Of a stretch of 64,000 nucleotides of DNA, positions 9,163 through 17,288 are shown one piece after another (position 1 is the stretch's first letter; every line of letters starts with the position of its first letter). The position numbers and the translations under genes are program-made. The stretch spans positions 558,001 through 622,000 of the forward strand of contig NZ_CP043761.1 in NCBI RefSeq assembly GCF_008386395.1, written 5' to 3'. The notes under the pieces are model-generated. The model did no database searches, was not told where the DNA came from, and worked only from the letters and a program-made list of their open reading frames with translations. Origin of the DNA: Paenibacillus sp. 37. Lineage in GTDB: Bacteria; Bacillota; Bacilli; Paenibacillales; Paenibacillaceae.

Positions 9163-10293
9163 ATGAAAAAAAGTTACAGGCCAGCCACGATGTGGACGCT
9201 GGCTTGTTTTACAGTGGTATCGGTGGTGCTGGTTGTCCCCTGGATTATGTGGCAATCCCAGGCCCCTGTTCCACTGAACATCATGATTATTGACAAGAGC
9301 AGACCGGACTTGTCCTATCAGGGGCACAAGGGGTTGGTCTGGCTTTTGAATCAACAGAAAATTGTACAGCACACAGGGGAATACTACTCGTATGAAGAGG
9401 ATTATTACGGCTATGATCTTCAGGACGGGCTTCCACGAATGAAACAACTTCTGCCTGATGAGGTGACAGACACGGATCTGATCTATCTGACGGCAAATCG
9501 GAGCAGTCTGTCTGCACACAAGAATGAACGGAAACAAGACGGAATATATGAAGGATTAACGATATATGATGCGCAGAAGATTCGCGAGGCTGCGTATAAA
9601 GGGGTAACGATTGTCGCCGAATACAGTGCATTGGCGAATACGGCTTCGAAGATGACCAAGGAGCAGCTGTATCCCATCTTGGGAGTGAACAGCACTGGAT
9701 GGCAAGGTAAATCGGTATCTAATCTGCAAAGTATAGAAGAAGTCCCCCGGTGGGTTCGGGCGAATTATGAGCAGCGGGAGAAGAAGAAATGGTCATATTC
9801 CGGAGCGGGTATGCTGCTGATACATATGGATGGACAAGTCATGGTACTGGAGAAAGGTCCGGATGTGAAGACAGGAAATGTACAAGTTGCATTTACACCG
9901 GAAGGCAGCGATTGGAGCGGTATAACCCAGGATATACATTACAATGGCTGGTTCGATATCATTTTGCCGCAACAGCAGGATTCCATATTGGCTTGGTATA
10001 AGACGGATTTGACGAAGGAAGGCGAGCAGAAGCTGGTGGGTGCAGGAATTCCCGCGGAATTTGCTGCACTTGTCCGATATGACGACTATAATCGGTCCTA
10101 TTACATGGCAGGGTCCTTCGGAGAGATGAAGCATTATTCTTTCTGGCGCCGAATCAAAGGATGGGAGGTCGTCCGGTCCAAGCTTACGCCCGATCAGAAA
10201 GATATTCCGGACATGTTCTACTGGAAGGTGTACGTGCCCGTGATGAAGCATATTTTAAATGAAGTGCAGGATGGACGGCAGCAATGGCCATAG
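9163..10293 (+). CDS. Membrane-anchored extracytoplasmic protein of unknown function
   Basis: 376 residues. One N-terminal signal anchor (MWTLACFTVVSVVLVVPWIM, ~9-28) puts the rest outside the membrane. The following part (LNIMIIDKSRPDLSYQGHKG; KGVTIVAEYSALANTA) alternates strands and helices in a way reminiscent of glutamine-amidotransferase-like or deacetylase-associated Rossmann folds, but I see no catalytic Cys or metal motif. GGAGGAAGACGCTTC precedes the ATG. It is the last gene of the HEAT/GT2-like operon, so a shared role at the cell surface is likely. I do not recognise a named family. Confidence 0.7.
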   Translation: MKKSYRPATMWTLACFTVVSVVLVVPWIMWQSQAPVPLNIMIIDKSRPDLSYQGHKGLVWLLNQQKIVQHTGEYYSYEEDYYGYDLQDGLPRMKQLLPDEVTDTDLIYLTANRSSLSAHKNERKQDGIYEGLTIYDAQKIREAAYKGVTIVAEYSALANTASKMTKEQLYPILGVNSTGWQGKSVSNLQSIEEVPRWVRANYEQREKKKWSYSGAGMLLIHMDGQVMVLEKGPDVKTGNVQVAFTPEGSDWSGITQDIHYNGWFDIILPQQQDSILAWYKTDLTKEGEQKLVGAGIPAEFAALVRYDDYNRSYYMAGSFGEMKHYSFWRRIKGWEVVRSKLTPDQKDIPDMFYWKVYVPVMKHILNEVQDGRQQWP

Positions 10294-10752
10294 ATAGGCT
10301 ATCGAGAACTTTTCGATGGAAAGAGGGAAGCTAAAGTCCATTCCACCTTTCGAGAGGAACGGGAGATGTACATAATAGAGAAGTGCGTCGTTGTGAGCGG
10401 CAAAAGTGTGGTTGAGAGACAGGGTACCCGCATAATCAATGCAATTTGGAGCATGAACACTCCGTATTTAGAGTCCATAACACAATGTGAGTCTGGACGT
10501 GTGCCGCTATGATGAGTGGACGAGTGTCTATGACAAGGTGATCTGAAGCACTGTACGTAGCAAATTCTAACGAACTCAGCACCTCTTATTTGGCCTAATT
10601 TGGTAGGTTGGTAAATATAACGAATCACAGACACGTTAAATGACGGAATATACTCATTATTCCTGTCCCGCTGCCAGTTTTCTGCGAAATAGGACGTGTG
10701 GAGTTCGTTAGATTTCAGTTAGTCAGTGAGCAATGTGTGGAAGGGTAACGTA
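10294..10752. other. Intergenic region holding inverted repeat units
   Basis: Between the unknown extracytoplasmic protein and the convergent tetR gene. It holds three copies of the 26-nt TAACGAAYC repeat (10566-10712). A 111-codon minus-strand frame (10299-10634) has no ribosome binding site and biased composition, and is not called. Confidence 0.5.
10566..10712. repeat. Array of three 26-nt TAACGAAYC repeat units
   Basis: Units at 10566-10591 (+), 10616-10642 (+) and 10687-10712 (-) share a core TCTAACGAACTC followed by CAC and TTATTT (for example TCTAACGAACTCAGCACC and, in reverse, TCTAACGAACTCCACACG). The outer two are head-to-head inverted and bracket about 95 nt. The same unit forms a four-copy array at 47766-47963. 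Confidence 0.7.
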
Positions 10753-10783
10753 AAAAGGACTGCAGATCCTCTGCAGTCCTTTT
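10753..10783. terminator. Intrinsic terminator, convergent genes
   Basis: A 14-bp perfect stem, AAAAGGACTGCAGA with TCTGCAGTCCTTTT, with A/T runs on both flanks. It terminates the tetR/MBL operon from the right. Confidence 0.85.
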
Positions 10784-10804
10784 CACGATGCAATACGTGC
10801 CATA

Positions 10805-11377
10805 CTAGTCCTGGTGAAGATGCCGGAGTCCGTGCAGGAAGGCGGATACGGTTAGACGCAGACTTTCGTCCGGATCAAAGTTCATGCCGAAGCCGCCTTG
10901 TGCCTCAATGGAGGCAAATCCATGGCAGAGGCTGCGCAAACCACGAACGGCGTGTAATGCTTCCGCTTCGGTTAGTGGGTAGGGTTGCAAGCTGTGCAGC
11001 AGCAACTCCAGCGTGGCTGTGCTGGCTGCGGCGAGCTGTGGCTCTTCGCGATCAGGGGCATGAAATGAGGCTTCATACAGCCCGGGGTGCTCGCGGACGA
11101 AGCCAATGTATGCCGCAGCGATGGCCTGAATGGCATCGTCGCCTGTGCGGTCAGCGGTAGCCGCGGTTAATGCGCGGCTGAGCTGTTGTACGGACATCAG
11201 CGCCATTTCCTGGCGAAGCCCGGGAAGTCCGCTGATGTGGTTGTAGAGCGATGGCGAGCGCACATCCAGCCGCTGTGCCAACGCGGCCAGTGTCAGCGCC
11301 TGAAAGCCGTCGCTGTCAGCAAGCTGGGCCGCGGCGCTGAGCAGAGCGCCGCGATCCAGCCCTTGCCGGGGGCTCAT
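10805..11377 (-). CDS. TetR-family regulator
   Basis: 190 residues. The N-terminal helix-turn-helix is clear (LLSAAAQLADSDGFQALTLA, then LAQRLDVRSPSLYNHISG). The C-terminal ligand domain resembles the TetR_C_33/WHG type (AYIGFVREHPGLYEASF; GLRSLCHGFASIEAQGGFG). Its ATG overlaps the stop codon of the upstream MBL-fold gene (ATGA), so the pair is co-translated. Two identical dyads in front of the operon (12124-12159) are the probable operators, which implies autorepression relieved by a small molecule. Base composition is GC-rich compared with the flanks. Confidence 0.9.
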   Translation of the reverse strand: MSPRQGLDRGALLSAAAQLADSDGFQALTLAALAQRLDVRSPSLYNHISGLPGLRQEMALMSVQQLSRALTAATADRTGDDAIQAIAAAYIGFVREHPGLYEASFHAPDREEPQLAAASTATLELLLHSLQPYPLTEAEALHAVRGLRSLCHGFASIEAQGGFGMNFDPDESLRLTVSAFLHGLRHLHQD

Positions 11378-12105
11378 AGTTGCCCCCCGGCAAGATCAAA
11401 CCGCTGCTGTGCATCAGCGGTAGACGCGCGCATGGCGGCCGCGGGCTGGCGTAGCATCAGTCCGTGGCCTACAGCCAGCACGGACGGTTCCAGCTCCGCC
11501 AGGCGCTTCGCGCTGGCCAGAGCCGCTTCGCGGTTCCACGTCGCCAGCGCGGGGAACGGGAAGAGCGGGCGCACGCGGCCGGATACGGCAAGGCCGCCTT
11601 GCAGCTGGTACGCGTCGCCAGCGATGAGCACGCGGCTGCGCGTATCCATGAAGGACATATGCCCCGGCGTATGTCCTGGTGAGGCAATGGCGACCAGTGA
11701 ACCAATCTGGTCACTGTCATCCAGCAAGTGGTTTGGCTGGGTGCGCACCGCTTTGGGCTTAGGCACCCCGCCGCGTATCGGGGTTTGTGGCTCACCGGGG
11801 AGAAGGGAAGTATCACCCGCCAATAGACGGGCATCCCGTCTGGAGATGAAGACCTCGGCTTGAGGCAGTGCTTCTGTGAGATGATCCAATGCACCAATAT
11901 GGTCGCTATGCGCGTGAGTCAGAATGATCTTGGTAATGGGCTTCCCAAGGGACTGGGCAGTTGCCAAAATCCCTTTAAGACTGAATGGTATTCCGGCATC
12001 AATCAGGGTTAATCCATCTTCCTCTTCAACCAGGTATACGTTCACAGGGAAGAGTCTTGGAAAAAATGTAACTTGAACGACATCAAATTCTCGGGTAATA
12101 CGCAT
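11374..12105 (-). CDS. MBL-fold metallo-hydrolase
   Basis: 243-residue metallo-beta-lactamase-fold hydrolase. Metal ligands: THAHSDHIG (HxHxDH, near residue 64-69), a second His in ASPGHTPGHMSF, Asp in VLIAGDAYQL, and a final His in VLAVGHG. This stand-alone type usually cleaves thioesters, lactones or phosphodiesters; the substrate cannot be named. AAGGAGGG lies 6 nt upstream of the ATG. It is the first gene of an operon with the TetR regulator, so its substrate may relate to the TetR ligand. Confidence 0.9.
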   Translation of the reverse strand: MRITREFDVVQVTFFPRLFPVNVYLVEEEDGLTLIDAGIPFSLKGILATAQSLGKPITKIILTHAHSDHIGALDHLTEALPQAEVFISRRDARLLAGDTSLLPGEPQTPIRGGVPKPKAVRTQPNHLLDDSDQIGSLVAIASPGHTPGHMSFMDTRSRVLIAGDAYQLQGGLAVSGRVRPLFPFPALATWNREAALASAKRLAELEPSVLAVGHGLMLRQPAAAMRASTADAQQRFDLAGGQL

Positions 12106-12123
12106 CGTTAAACCCTCCTTAAA

Positions 12124-12159
12124 ACTAATGGTATTAGTATAATAACTAATGGGATTAGT
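12124..12159 (-). promoter_or_regulatory. Tandem TetR-type operators
   Basis: Two perfect dyads, ACTAAT-GGT-ATTAGT (12124-12138) and ACTAAT-GGG-ATTAGT (12145-12159), are spaced exactly 21 bp apart, two helical turns. They sit directly upstream of the MBL/TetR operon, with a TATACT-like -10 sequence between them on the minus strand. Confidence 0.8.
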
Positions 12160-12224
12160 TTTAGCAATACCTGTTGTTCATTTTATTTAAATAAAAAAAA
12201 TTTAAAATAATGATGCACTTTACA

Positions 12225-12262
12225 AAAAAAGCGTTTTCAAATTGAAGATTACCGATTATAAT
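12225..12262 (+). promoter_or_regulatory. SigA-type promoter overlapped by a cre-like site
   Basis: -35 TTTTCA (12234-12239), a 17-nt spacer and -10 TATAAT (12257-12262), with a long A/T tract upstream that resembles an UP element. On the minus strand 12225-12240 reads TTGAAAACGCTTTTTT, 14 of 16 matches to the CcpA cre consensus, overlapping the -35 box. Confidence 0.6.
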
Positions 12263-12268
12263 AATCAC

Positions 12269-12330
12269 GTAAGCCCTTTCATATGTCTATCTTATTGGAG
12301 CCCTTCGCGTAGCGGAAGGCTCACTTTTTT
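12269..12330 (+). ncRNA. Candidate ~60-nt small RNA
   Basis: A transcript from the promoter at 12234-12262 would run only about 60 nt before an intrinsic terminator: GAGCCCTTCGC / GCGGAAGGCTC (12299-12321, with a T6 run). No start codon with a ribosome binding site lies in it, and the next gene begins 200 nt later with its own promoter. It could be a small RNA or an orphan leader. Confidence 0.45.
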
Positions 12331-12445
12331 GTTCTTTTTGGATTAAAATGAAGACGGGATGTTAATCCTAGCTTAATTATGTTTATGAGCTGTAAGTATT
12401 GGTATATCAGGAAAAATCACGTTTGATCTCCATGCTGGGTGAAAG

Positions 12446-12483
12446 TTGACAAACATAACTGTTATTCATATAATGACAGTTAT
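12446..12483 (+). promoter_or_regulatory. Promoter and probable autoregulatory operator of Rrf2 gene
   Basis: Consensus -35 TTGACA (12446-12451), a 17-nt spacer and -10 TATAAT (12469-12474). A dyad at 12455-12483 (ATAACTGTTATT and, inverted, ATAACTGTCATT) covers the spacer and the -10 box, so a bound regulator would block RNA polymerase. Confidence 0.75.
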
Positions 12484-12535
12484 ACTTACCTTGGGTTGGA
12501 GTTCATCGGTGTTGTAAGCCGGGAAGGAGTAAGTT

Positions 12536-13000
12536 ATGAACAGCGAATTTACCATAGCGGTGCATTGTCTTGTTTTTCTGTCGATGAGAGATGAGTGTAT
12601 GGCCAATAGTGAAGATTTGTCCCAGAGTGTGGGTACACACCCGGCCAGAGTCCGTAAGGTACTTAGTGTTCTGCGCAAGCATGGTTACCTGACGACCAAG
12701 GAAGGTGCTCATGGTGGGTACTTGCTTAGCCGTCCAAGTGAAGAGATCAAGCTGGGAGAATTGTACAGACTGGTAGCTGGTGGTTCACTCGGTCCCAACT
12801 GGTGCTCAGGGGAGTCCGGTTCATCGTGCGTGGTATCTTCCAATATGCAGGATGTGATGGGGAACATCTATAACGGAGGCGAAGAGGCGCTCAGCGCTTA
12901 TTTTGACCGTATATCTATTCAAGATGTGAAAGAGCGCATAGGTCATGGGGAAGGGATAACCTTGTCGCTGAATGGATTGCCTGCAAAGGAGAAGTCCTGA
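12536..13000 (+). CDS. Rrf2-family transcriptional regulator (YwnA-like)
   Basis: 154 residues. The Rrf2 winged helix is plain: FTIAVHCLVFLSMRD, then HPARVRKVLSVLRKHGYLTT and the wing EGAHGGYLLSRP. Two cysteines in the C-terminal half (WCSGESGSSC) are closer to the thiol-sensing YwnA/HypR-like branch than to the three-Cys Fe-S IscR type. GGAAGGAG is 9 nt before the ATG. Its own promoter carries a dyad over the -10 box. A nitroreductase gene lies 260 nt downstream, a plausible regulated target under redox or electrophile stress. Confidence 0.88.
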   Translation: MNSEFTIAVHCLVFLSMRDECMANSEDLSQSVGTHPARVRKVLSVLRKHGYLTTKEGAHGGYLLSRPSEEIKLGELYRLVAGGSLGPNWCSGESGSSCVVSSNMQDVMGNIYNGGEEALSAYFDRISIQDVKERIGHGEGITLSLNGLPAKEKS

Positions 13001-13261
13001 CGGAGTCCACAACGAATGCTCCTTCATGACATGGCTTTGGTTTAGTCAGGCGTGGTGGACAAGTTATGGTATTGGCGTGTGCTCCGGTGAAAGATCCATT
13101 GATGTTCTCAGGCGATTCCGGGCATAACGTGAACACAGATGGGGAGAGATCGTCTGCGCTGATGTTATTTTCGGAAGGCAAATCCTTGATAGAGTATAAT
13201 TCAAGATCACCTTGCGAAAGTAAAGAAGTATAAACAATTTAGATTCTGGGGAGTGGAACAC

Positions 13262-13888
13262 ATGTCAGGCATTGAAAAAAATGAAACACTTCGCGTTATT
13301 AGCGAACGCCATGCTGTCAAAAAGTACGAAAAAGGGTTTGAATTGCCTGAAGCTGATCTCAATGCGATTCTGACAGCAGCTGCGGAAGCACCATCTTCAT
13401 GGAACCTGCAACACTGGAGATTCCTCGTAATTGAATCCGAAGCAGACAAAGCGAAATTGCTGCCAGTTGCTTATGGTCAAAGTCAGATCGTGGAAAGTTC
13501 AGTTACGATTGCTGTTCTTGGAGATTTGGAAGCAAACCGTAACACCGTAATCTACGATCAAGCTGTTGAAGCAGGCGCACTGACTGCTGAGGTTCGTGAC
13601 GCATTGGTTGGACAGATCAACGGTGCTTACCAAAGTCCGCAAATCGCTCGCGATGAAGCGATCCGCAATGCATCTTTTGCTTCCCAAAATATTATGCTTG
13701 CTGCACGCTCCCTGGGTTACGATACATGTCCAATCGGTGGATATAATCCACAAAAACTGATCGAAACATTCAACATTCCTGCACGATTTGTGCCAACGTT
13801 GTTGATTACTGTAGGTAAAGCTGCACAGCCAGCTCGCCCGTCAGGACGTTTGCCGTTGTCTGAGGTTGTTGTTAAAGGTTCTTTCTAA
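13262..13888 (+). CDS. Nitroreductase-family FMN oxidoreductase
   Basis: About 208 residues. Typical nitroreductase elements: an N-terminal RHAVKKYEKGF with an FMN-phosphate Arg, APSSWNLQHWRFLVI (FMN contact), FASQNIMLAARSLGYDTCPI, and a C-terminal GKAAQPARPSGRLPL. It should use NAD(P)H to reduce quinones or nitro compounds. The ATG at 13262 is chosen over the GTG at 13253 because GGGGAG lies at the right distance. A TATAAT box at 13195-13200 may belong to its promoter. It follows an Rrf2 regulator gene and ends in a strong terminator. Confidence 0.92.
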   Translation: MSGIEKNETLRVISERHAVKKYEKGFELPEADLNAILTAAAEAPSSWNLQHWRFLVIESEADKAKLLPVAYGQSQIVESSVTIAVLGDLEANRNTVIYDQAVEAGALTAEVRDALVGQINGAYQSPQIARDEAIRNASFASQNIMLAARSLGYDTCPIGGYNPQKLIETFNIPARFVPTLLITVGKAAQPARPSGRLPLSEVVVKGSF

Positions 13889-13937
13889 GTTAGAAAGTTA
13901 AATCTGATGATTTTGCATCAGTGATATAAGTATAATT

Positions 13938-13980
13938 CAAACAGCCGCACTTTCCTGTTGAGGGAAGGTGCGGCTGTTTG
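13938..13980. terminator. Strong intrinsic terminator
   Basis: An 18-bp perfect stem (CAAACAGCCGCACTTTCC and its complement) with a 7-nt loop, between the nitroreductase and the convergent SLH gene. Confidence 0.85.
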
Positions 13981-14073
13981 GCATATGGAGGTTGTATGGA
14001 AAAGTCCACTAACGATGACTCCAATCGAGCGGATTCACCATTCAATTGAGTTCTTACTTCCACCATGAAAAGA

Positions 14074-14757
14074 TTACTTCTCAGGTGTTTCCGGGATTTG
14101 TGGTGCATGGAACGATTCCATGTACTCGATTGCGTTATACATCATCACTGCTGCTTCGGCACGAGTAATCGTTTGTTTGGGATTAAAGTTTCCGTCGGCA
14201 TCCAGTTCATTGATTTTGAGAACGAGTGAACGTTGAATGGCACCTTGATACTCTGGAGTAAGTTGCTGTTCGTCGGTAATGTCCACAGGTTTGATATTAA
14301 TCATCGGCAGACCGCCTTTGGCCTCGATGCCTTGCATCAGGAACAGGGTGAATTGTTCACGAGTAAGCGGTTTGGACGGATCGATATCCTGTGACATCTG
14401 AATGCCATTATATTGTGCGCGGATAAATGCATCACTGTACCATACGCCATCTTTTACTTGAGAGAAGTGGTCACTTGGTAGCGGCTGTTTGATAAAACGA
14501 ATCGTGTCCAGGTTCAGATTCAGTCCGTCCGCAATCAGTTGAATGCCCTGAGCTGTATTTAACTCCAGTTCGGGTTTGAACAAGCTGTCGCTCACACCTT
14601 TGATGAATCCATCCTTATGGAGAGATTCGATTTTGTCTGCTCCTGCGATACCTTGAATATCCGTGAATTGGACCTGCGCAGCGCTGATCGGGCCTGCACT
14701 TAGAGACAGCGTGAGCAGAGCTCCTGCAGTTAATGTAGCAAGTATATTTTTTTTCAT
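14074..14757 (-). CDS. Small secreted SLH-domain protein
   Basis: 227 residues. The signal peptide (MKKNILATLTAGALLTLSLS...ISAA) is followed by S-layer-homology-type segments: FTDIQGIAGADKIESLHKDG with FIKGVSDSLFKPELELNTAQ, a degenerate middle one, and a canonical end (DGNFNPKQTITRAEAAVMMY). SLH modules bind pyruvylated secondary wall polymer, so the protein should sit on the cell wall. It carries no other catalytic domain. It looks monocistronic. Confidence 0.88.
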   Translation of the reverse strand: MKKNILATLTAGALLTLSLSAGPISAAQVQFTDIQGIAGADKIESLHKDGFIKGVSDSLFKPELELNTAQGIQLIADGLNLNLDTIRFIKQPLPSDHFSQVKDGVWYSDAFIRAQYNGIQMSQDIDPSKPLTREQFTLFLMQGIEAKGGLPMINIKPVDITDEQQLTPEYQGAIQRSLVLKINELDADGNFNPKQTITRAEAAVMMYNAIEYMESFHAPQIPETPEK

Positions 14758-14901
14758 GATAGGTTCGCCTCACTTTTCCAGGGATGATCCCTTTATATAA
14801 AAGTTATTTGCTCCTATAGACGACCCTTCTGTTCAAAAGGTTGCTGCAATTTTCCAACTGAATTCATATCATTTAGAATGGGCTAAGTGAAGGCACTGCC
14901 T

Positions 14902-15762
14902 CTAACCTTTGGATTTATTTCGATAATCTGTGGGTGAACGTCCCATCATTTTGCTGAACAGACGGGAGAAGTAGTACGGGTCTTTGAATCCAAGCTCGGA
15001 ACTGATCTGCTTCACGGTCCAATCGGTAAAATCGAGATAGCGGCAGGAATGCTGGATCTTGAGCCGCAGAAAATAATCGATGGGCGAATGCCCCGTAGCT
15101 TGCTTGAACAACTGTGAGTAATGAGGGACAGACAGCCGCGCGTGAGCCGCCAGTTCCTTCAGGGTGATTCCATTCTCCAGGTGCTCCAGCATATATTGAA
15201 CGGATTGTTCAGCCGCACGTTTGCTGCTCACGATCCCACCATCTGTTCCTGTCGTCTCGGGTCCATAAGCGAGCATACCAAGCATATAACCGATAATCTG
15301 GGATGCATATGTCATCGTCTGCATGGAGTAACCCGTCTCTAGCGCGCCGTAACATTCATGGAACAGCTCGAGCCATTTTTGAGCCTTGGCCGGTGGCATC
15401 GTAGTAATATGATGAGTTAACAAGGGTTCTATGTAGGATAAAGCATGTTCCCCGCGCAGATGAATCCAGAAGATGCTCCATGGTTCAGCTGCGTTGGCAC
15501 CATACACATGAGGGACATATGCAGGTAATATAACGAGGTTTCCCGGGCTGACATCATATGTCTTGCTGCCATCCATCGTATACCAGCCTGTGCCTTGGAC
15601 ACAGTACATCAGAATGTGTGATTCACAACCATCGGGACGATCACGGTAATGATGCTCCGCTTCGTGAAAGTAACCGATATCGGTAACATATAATCCGGAC
15701 GTGACCGGATAAGCTGCGGTTTCTTGCAGCAGGGAGTCCGGAAGAACAATGAGTTTTTGCAT
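14902..15762 (-). CDS. AraC-family regulator with cupin-type sensor
   Basis: 286 residues from the ATG at 15762. The N-terminal half is a cupin-like sugar-sensing domain (QGTGWYTMDGSKTYDVSPGN, LVILPAYVPHVYGA). The C-terminal half has two AraC helix-turn-helix motifs (ITLKELAAHARLSVPHYSQL and VKQISSELGFKDPYYFSRLF). The frame is open 60 codons further upstream, but that part is low-complexity, lacks a ribosome binding site and is not expected in the family. It is divergent from the lactonase gene at 15996, its possible target. Effector unknown. Confidence 0.88.
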   Translation of the reverse strand: MQKLIVLPDSLLQETAAYPVTSGLYVTDIGYFHEAEHHYRDRPDGCESHILMYCVQGTGWYTMDGSKTYDVSPGNLVILPAYVPHVYGANAAEPWSIFWIHLRGEHALSYIEPLLTHHITTMPPAKAQKWLELFHECYGALETGYSMQTMTYASQIIGYMLGMLAYGPETTGTDGGIVSSKRAAEQSVQYMLEHLENGITLKELAAHARLSVPHYSQLFKQATGHSPIDYFLRLKIQHSCRYLDFTDWTVKQISSELGFKDPYYFSRLFSKMMGRSPTDYRNKSKG

Positions 15763-15995
15763 ACGAAATCCGTCAGATTTACGCTGTAGGGGTGGTCTGT
15801 TGTTAGGTCTCATACTTTGTATTATGGTGAGAGGCGATAAGGGAGTCAATGACAGATATGAGGGCGCACACCGGGTTGTTATCGATTTAGAAAGCCACGT
15901 TACAGGAAGTGAAGCAGTTGCCCGTGAATTGGGTAAGTACATATCAGTGGGAAAAATCAGAACAGTGAATATACAGGATAAGGGAGAGATTAGAT

Positions 15996-17051
15996 ATGGA
16001 ACCAGTCACAACTCAGGAAACACTTTTCTATACAGGTACGTATGCGTCAGCGGATGAACCAGGAATATACCTATGTGCGTTGAATGCGGATACAGGAGAG
16101 ATGCGAATCGTCAATCACATGGATGGTGTGGATAATCCGTCTTATCTGGCGCTATGCCCGGATGGAAATTGTCTGTATGTGGCGAGTGAGACGGACGAGG
16201 GAGAGGTGTTGGTCTATCGGAGAGATACGGCAACGAGTGAGCTGCACCTGATGGATCGAAAACAGACCAGAGGGGCTTCTCCATGTTATGTGTCTGTCTC
16301 CACAGATGGTCAGTGGGTGTTCTCATCCAACTATAGCAGCGGCAGTGTCAATGTATTCCCGGTTGGCGATCAGGGGACGCTTGGTGAGATGAGTGCATGG
16401 GTAGAGCACACGGGAAGTGGAATCAACGAAGAACGCCAGGAAGGGCCGCATGCACACTCCATTCAGCCAGATCCGTCCGGACAGTATGCTGTCGTATGTG
16501 ACCTCGGTCTGGATCAGATCATTGTGTATCGGTTGGAAGAGGGACGTTTGGTTACCCATCGTGAGATGGATCAGCCACCAGGCGCAGGGCCAAGGCATCT
16601 TGTGTTCCATCCCAACTCAAAGTGGGCATATGTAATTAACGAATTGAACAACACGGTTACGGCATTCCTGTACGATGAGCGCAGAGGTGAGTTCACTACA
16701 GTGCAGCACATTTCCACACTTCCAGAAGGGCATAAAGGAGAGGGTACGGCTGCAGACATCCGTGTATCTCCATGTGGACGTTTCCTGTATGCATCCAATC
16801 GGGGAGATGACAGCATCGTACTCTATCATATTGACCAGGAGAGCGGTGAGTTGGAAGCCGTAGAGTGGACGTCCACGATTGGGCAGACACCGCGTAACTT
16901 TAATATTTTGCCGGGTGGAGTTCTAGTCGTGGCGAATCAGGACAGCAATAACCTCGTAGGTTTCCAGATCACCGAAGAAGACGGACGTCTGACACATAAT
17001 GGATTCAAGCTGGAACTGCCTCGTCCGGTATGTATTGCTCCTGTGGTATAA
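15996..17051 (+). CDS. Lactonase-family beta-propeller (6-phosphogluconolactonase-like)
   Basis: 351 residues. The seven-bladed propeller family of YkgB/Pgl type: FYTGTYASADEPGIYLCALN at the start, repeated VSPCGRFLYASNRGDDSI-like blades, and EGPHAHSIQPDPSGQYAVV and GAGPRHLVFHPNSKWAYVIN motifs. In the family it hydrolyses 6-phosphogluconolactone in the pentose phosphate pathway, though some members act on other lactones. GGGAGAG lies 8 nt before the ATG. A divergent AraC regulator adjoins and a terminator follows at 17106. Confidence 0.9.
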   Translation: MEPVTTQETLFYTGTYASADEPGIYLCALNADTGEMRIVNHMDGVDNPSYLALCPDGNCLYVASETDEGEVLVYRRDTATSELHLMDRKQTRGASPCYVSVSTDGQWVFSSNYSSGSVNVFPVGDQGTLGEMSAWVEHTGSGINEERQEGPHAHSIQPDPSGQYAVVCDLGLDQIIVYRLEEGRLVTHREMDQPPGAGPRHLVFHPNSKWAYVINELNNTVTAFLYDERRGEFTTVQHISTLPEGHKGEGTAADIRVSPCGRFLYASNRGDDSIVLYHIDQESGELEAVEWTSTIGQTPRNFNILPGGVLVVANQDSNNLVGFQITEEDGRLTHNGFKLELPRPVCIAPVV

Positions 17052-17105
17052 AAGTTGTAATACGGTGAAGTGAACGTGGAATATTACATCTAAAAAGTGG
17101 TCTAT

Positions 17106-17150
17106 AAGCTGTGAAATCATGGAGAAACACATGGTTTTACAGCTTTTTTT
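17106..17150 (+). terminator. Intrinsic terminator after lactonase gene
   Basis: AAGCTGTGAAATCATG pairs with CATGGTTTTACAGCTT (one mismatch region), followed by a T7 run. Confidence 0.85.
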
Positions 17151-17201
17151 AGTCTTTTATGCGATTAACTTGAAAATAGTGGCAATTATCACATTTTTTT
17201 A

Positions 17202-17230
17202 TTGACCATTGTTCGAACGTTCATTATGAT
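17202..17230 (+). promoter_or_regulatory. Promoter of XRE/TPR gene with palindrome in spacer
   Basis: -35 TTGACC (17202-17207), a 17-nt spacer and -10 TATGAT (17225-17230). The spacer holds GTTCGAACGTTC (17211-17222), two overlapping 8-bp palindromes, a likely operator for the encoded regulator. Confidence 0.65.
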
Positions 17231-17288
17231 CAGAATATATAGTGATTAAACCTAAAATCTGGATGTTGCACGAAGGGTGGTGCTTTCC

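Noticed and set aside
10299..10634. 111-codon minus-strand frame
   Set aside because: It runs across the intergenic repeat units, has no binding site and no coherent protein pattern.
10566..10712. CRISPR array
   Set aside because: The repeats are few, diverged, in both orientations and with uneven spacing; no cas genes are near.
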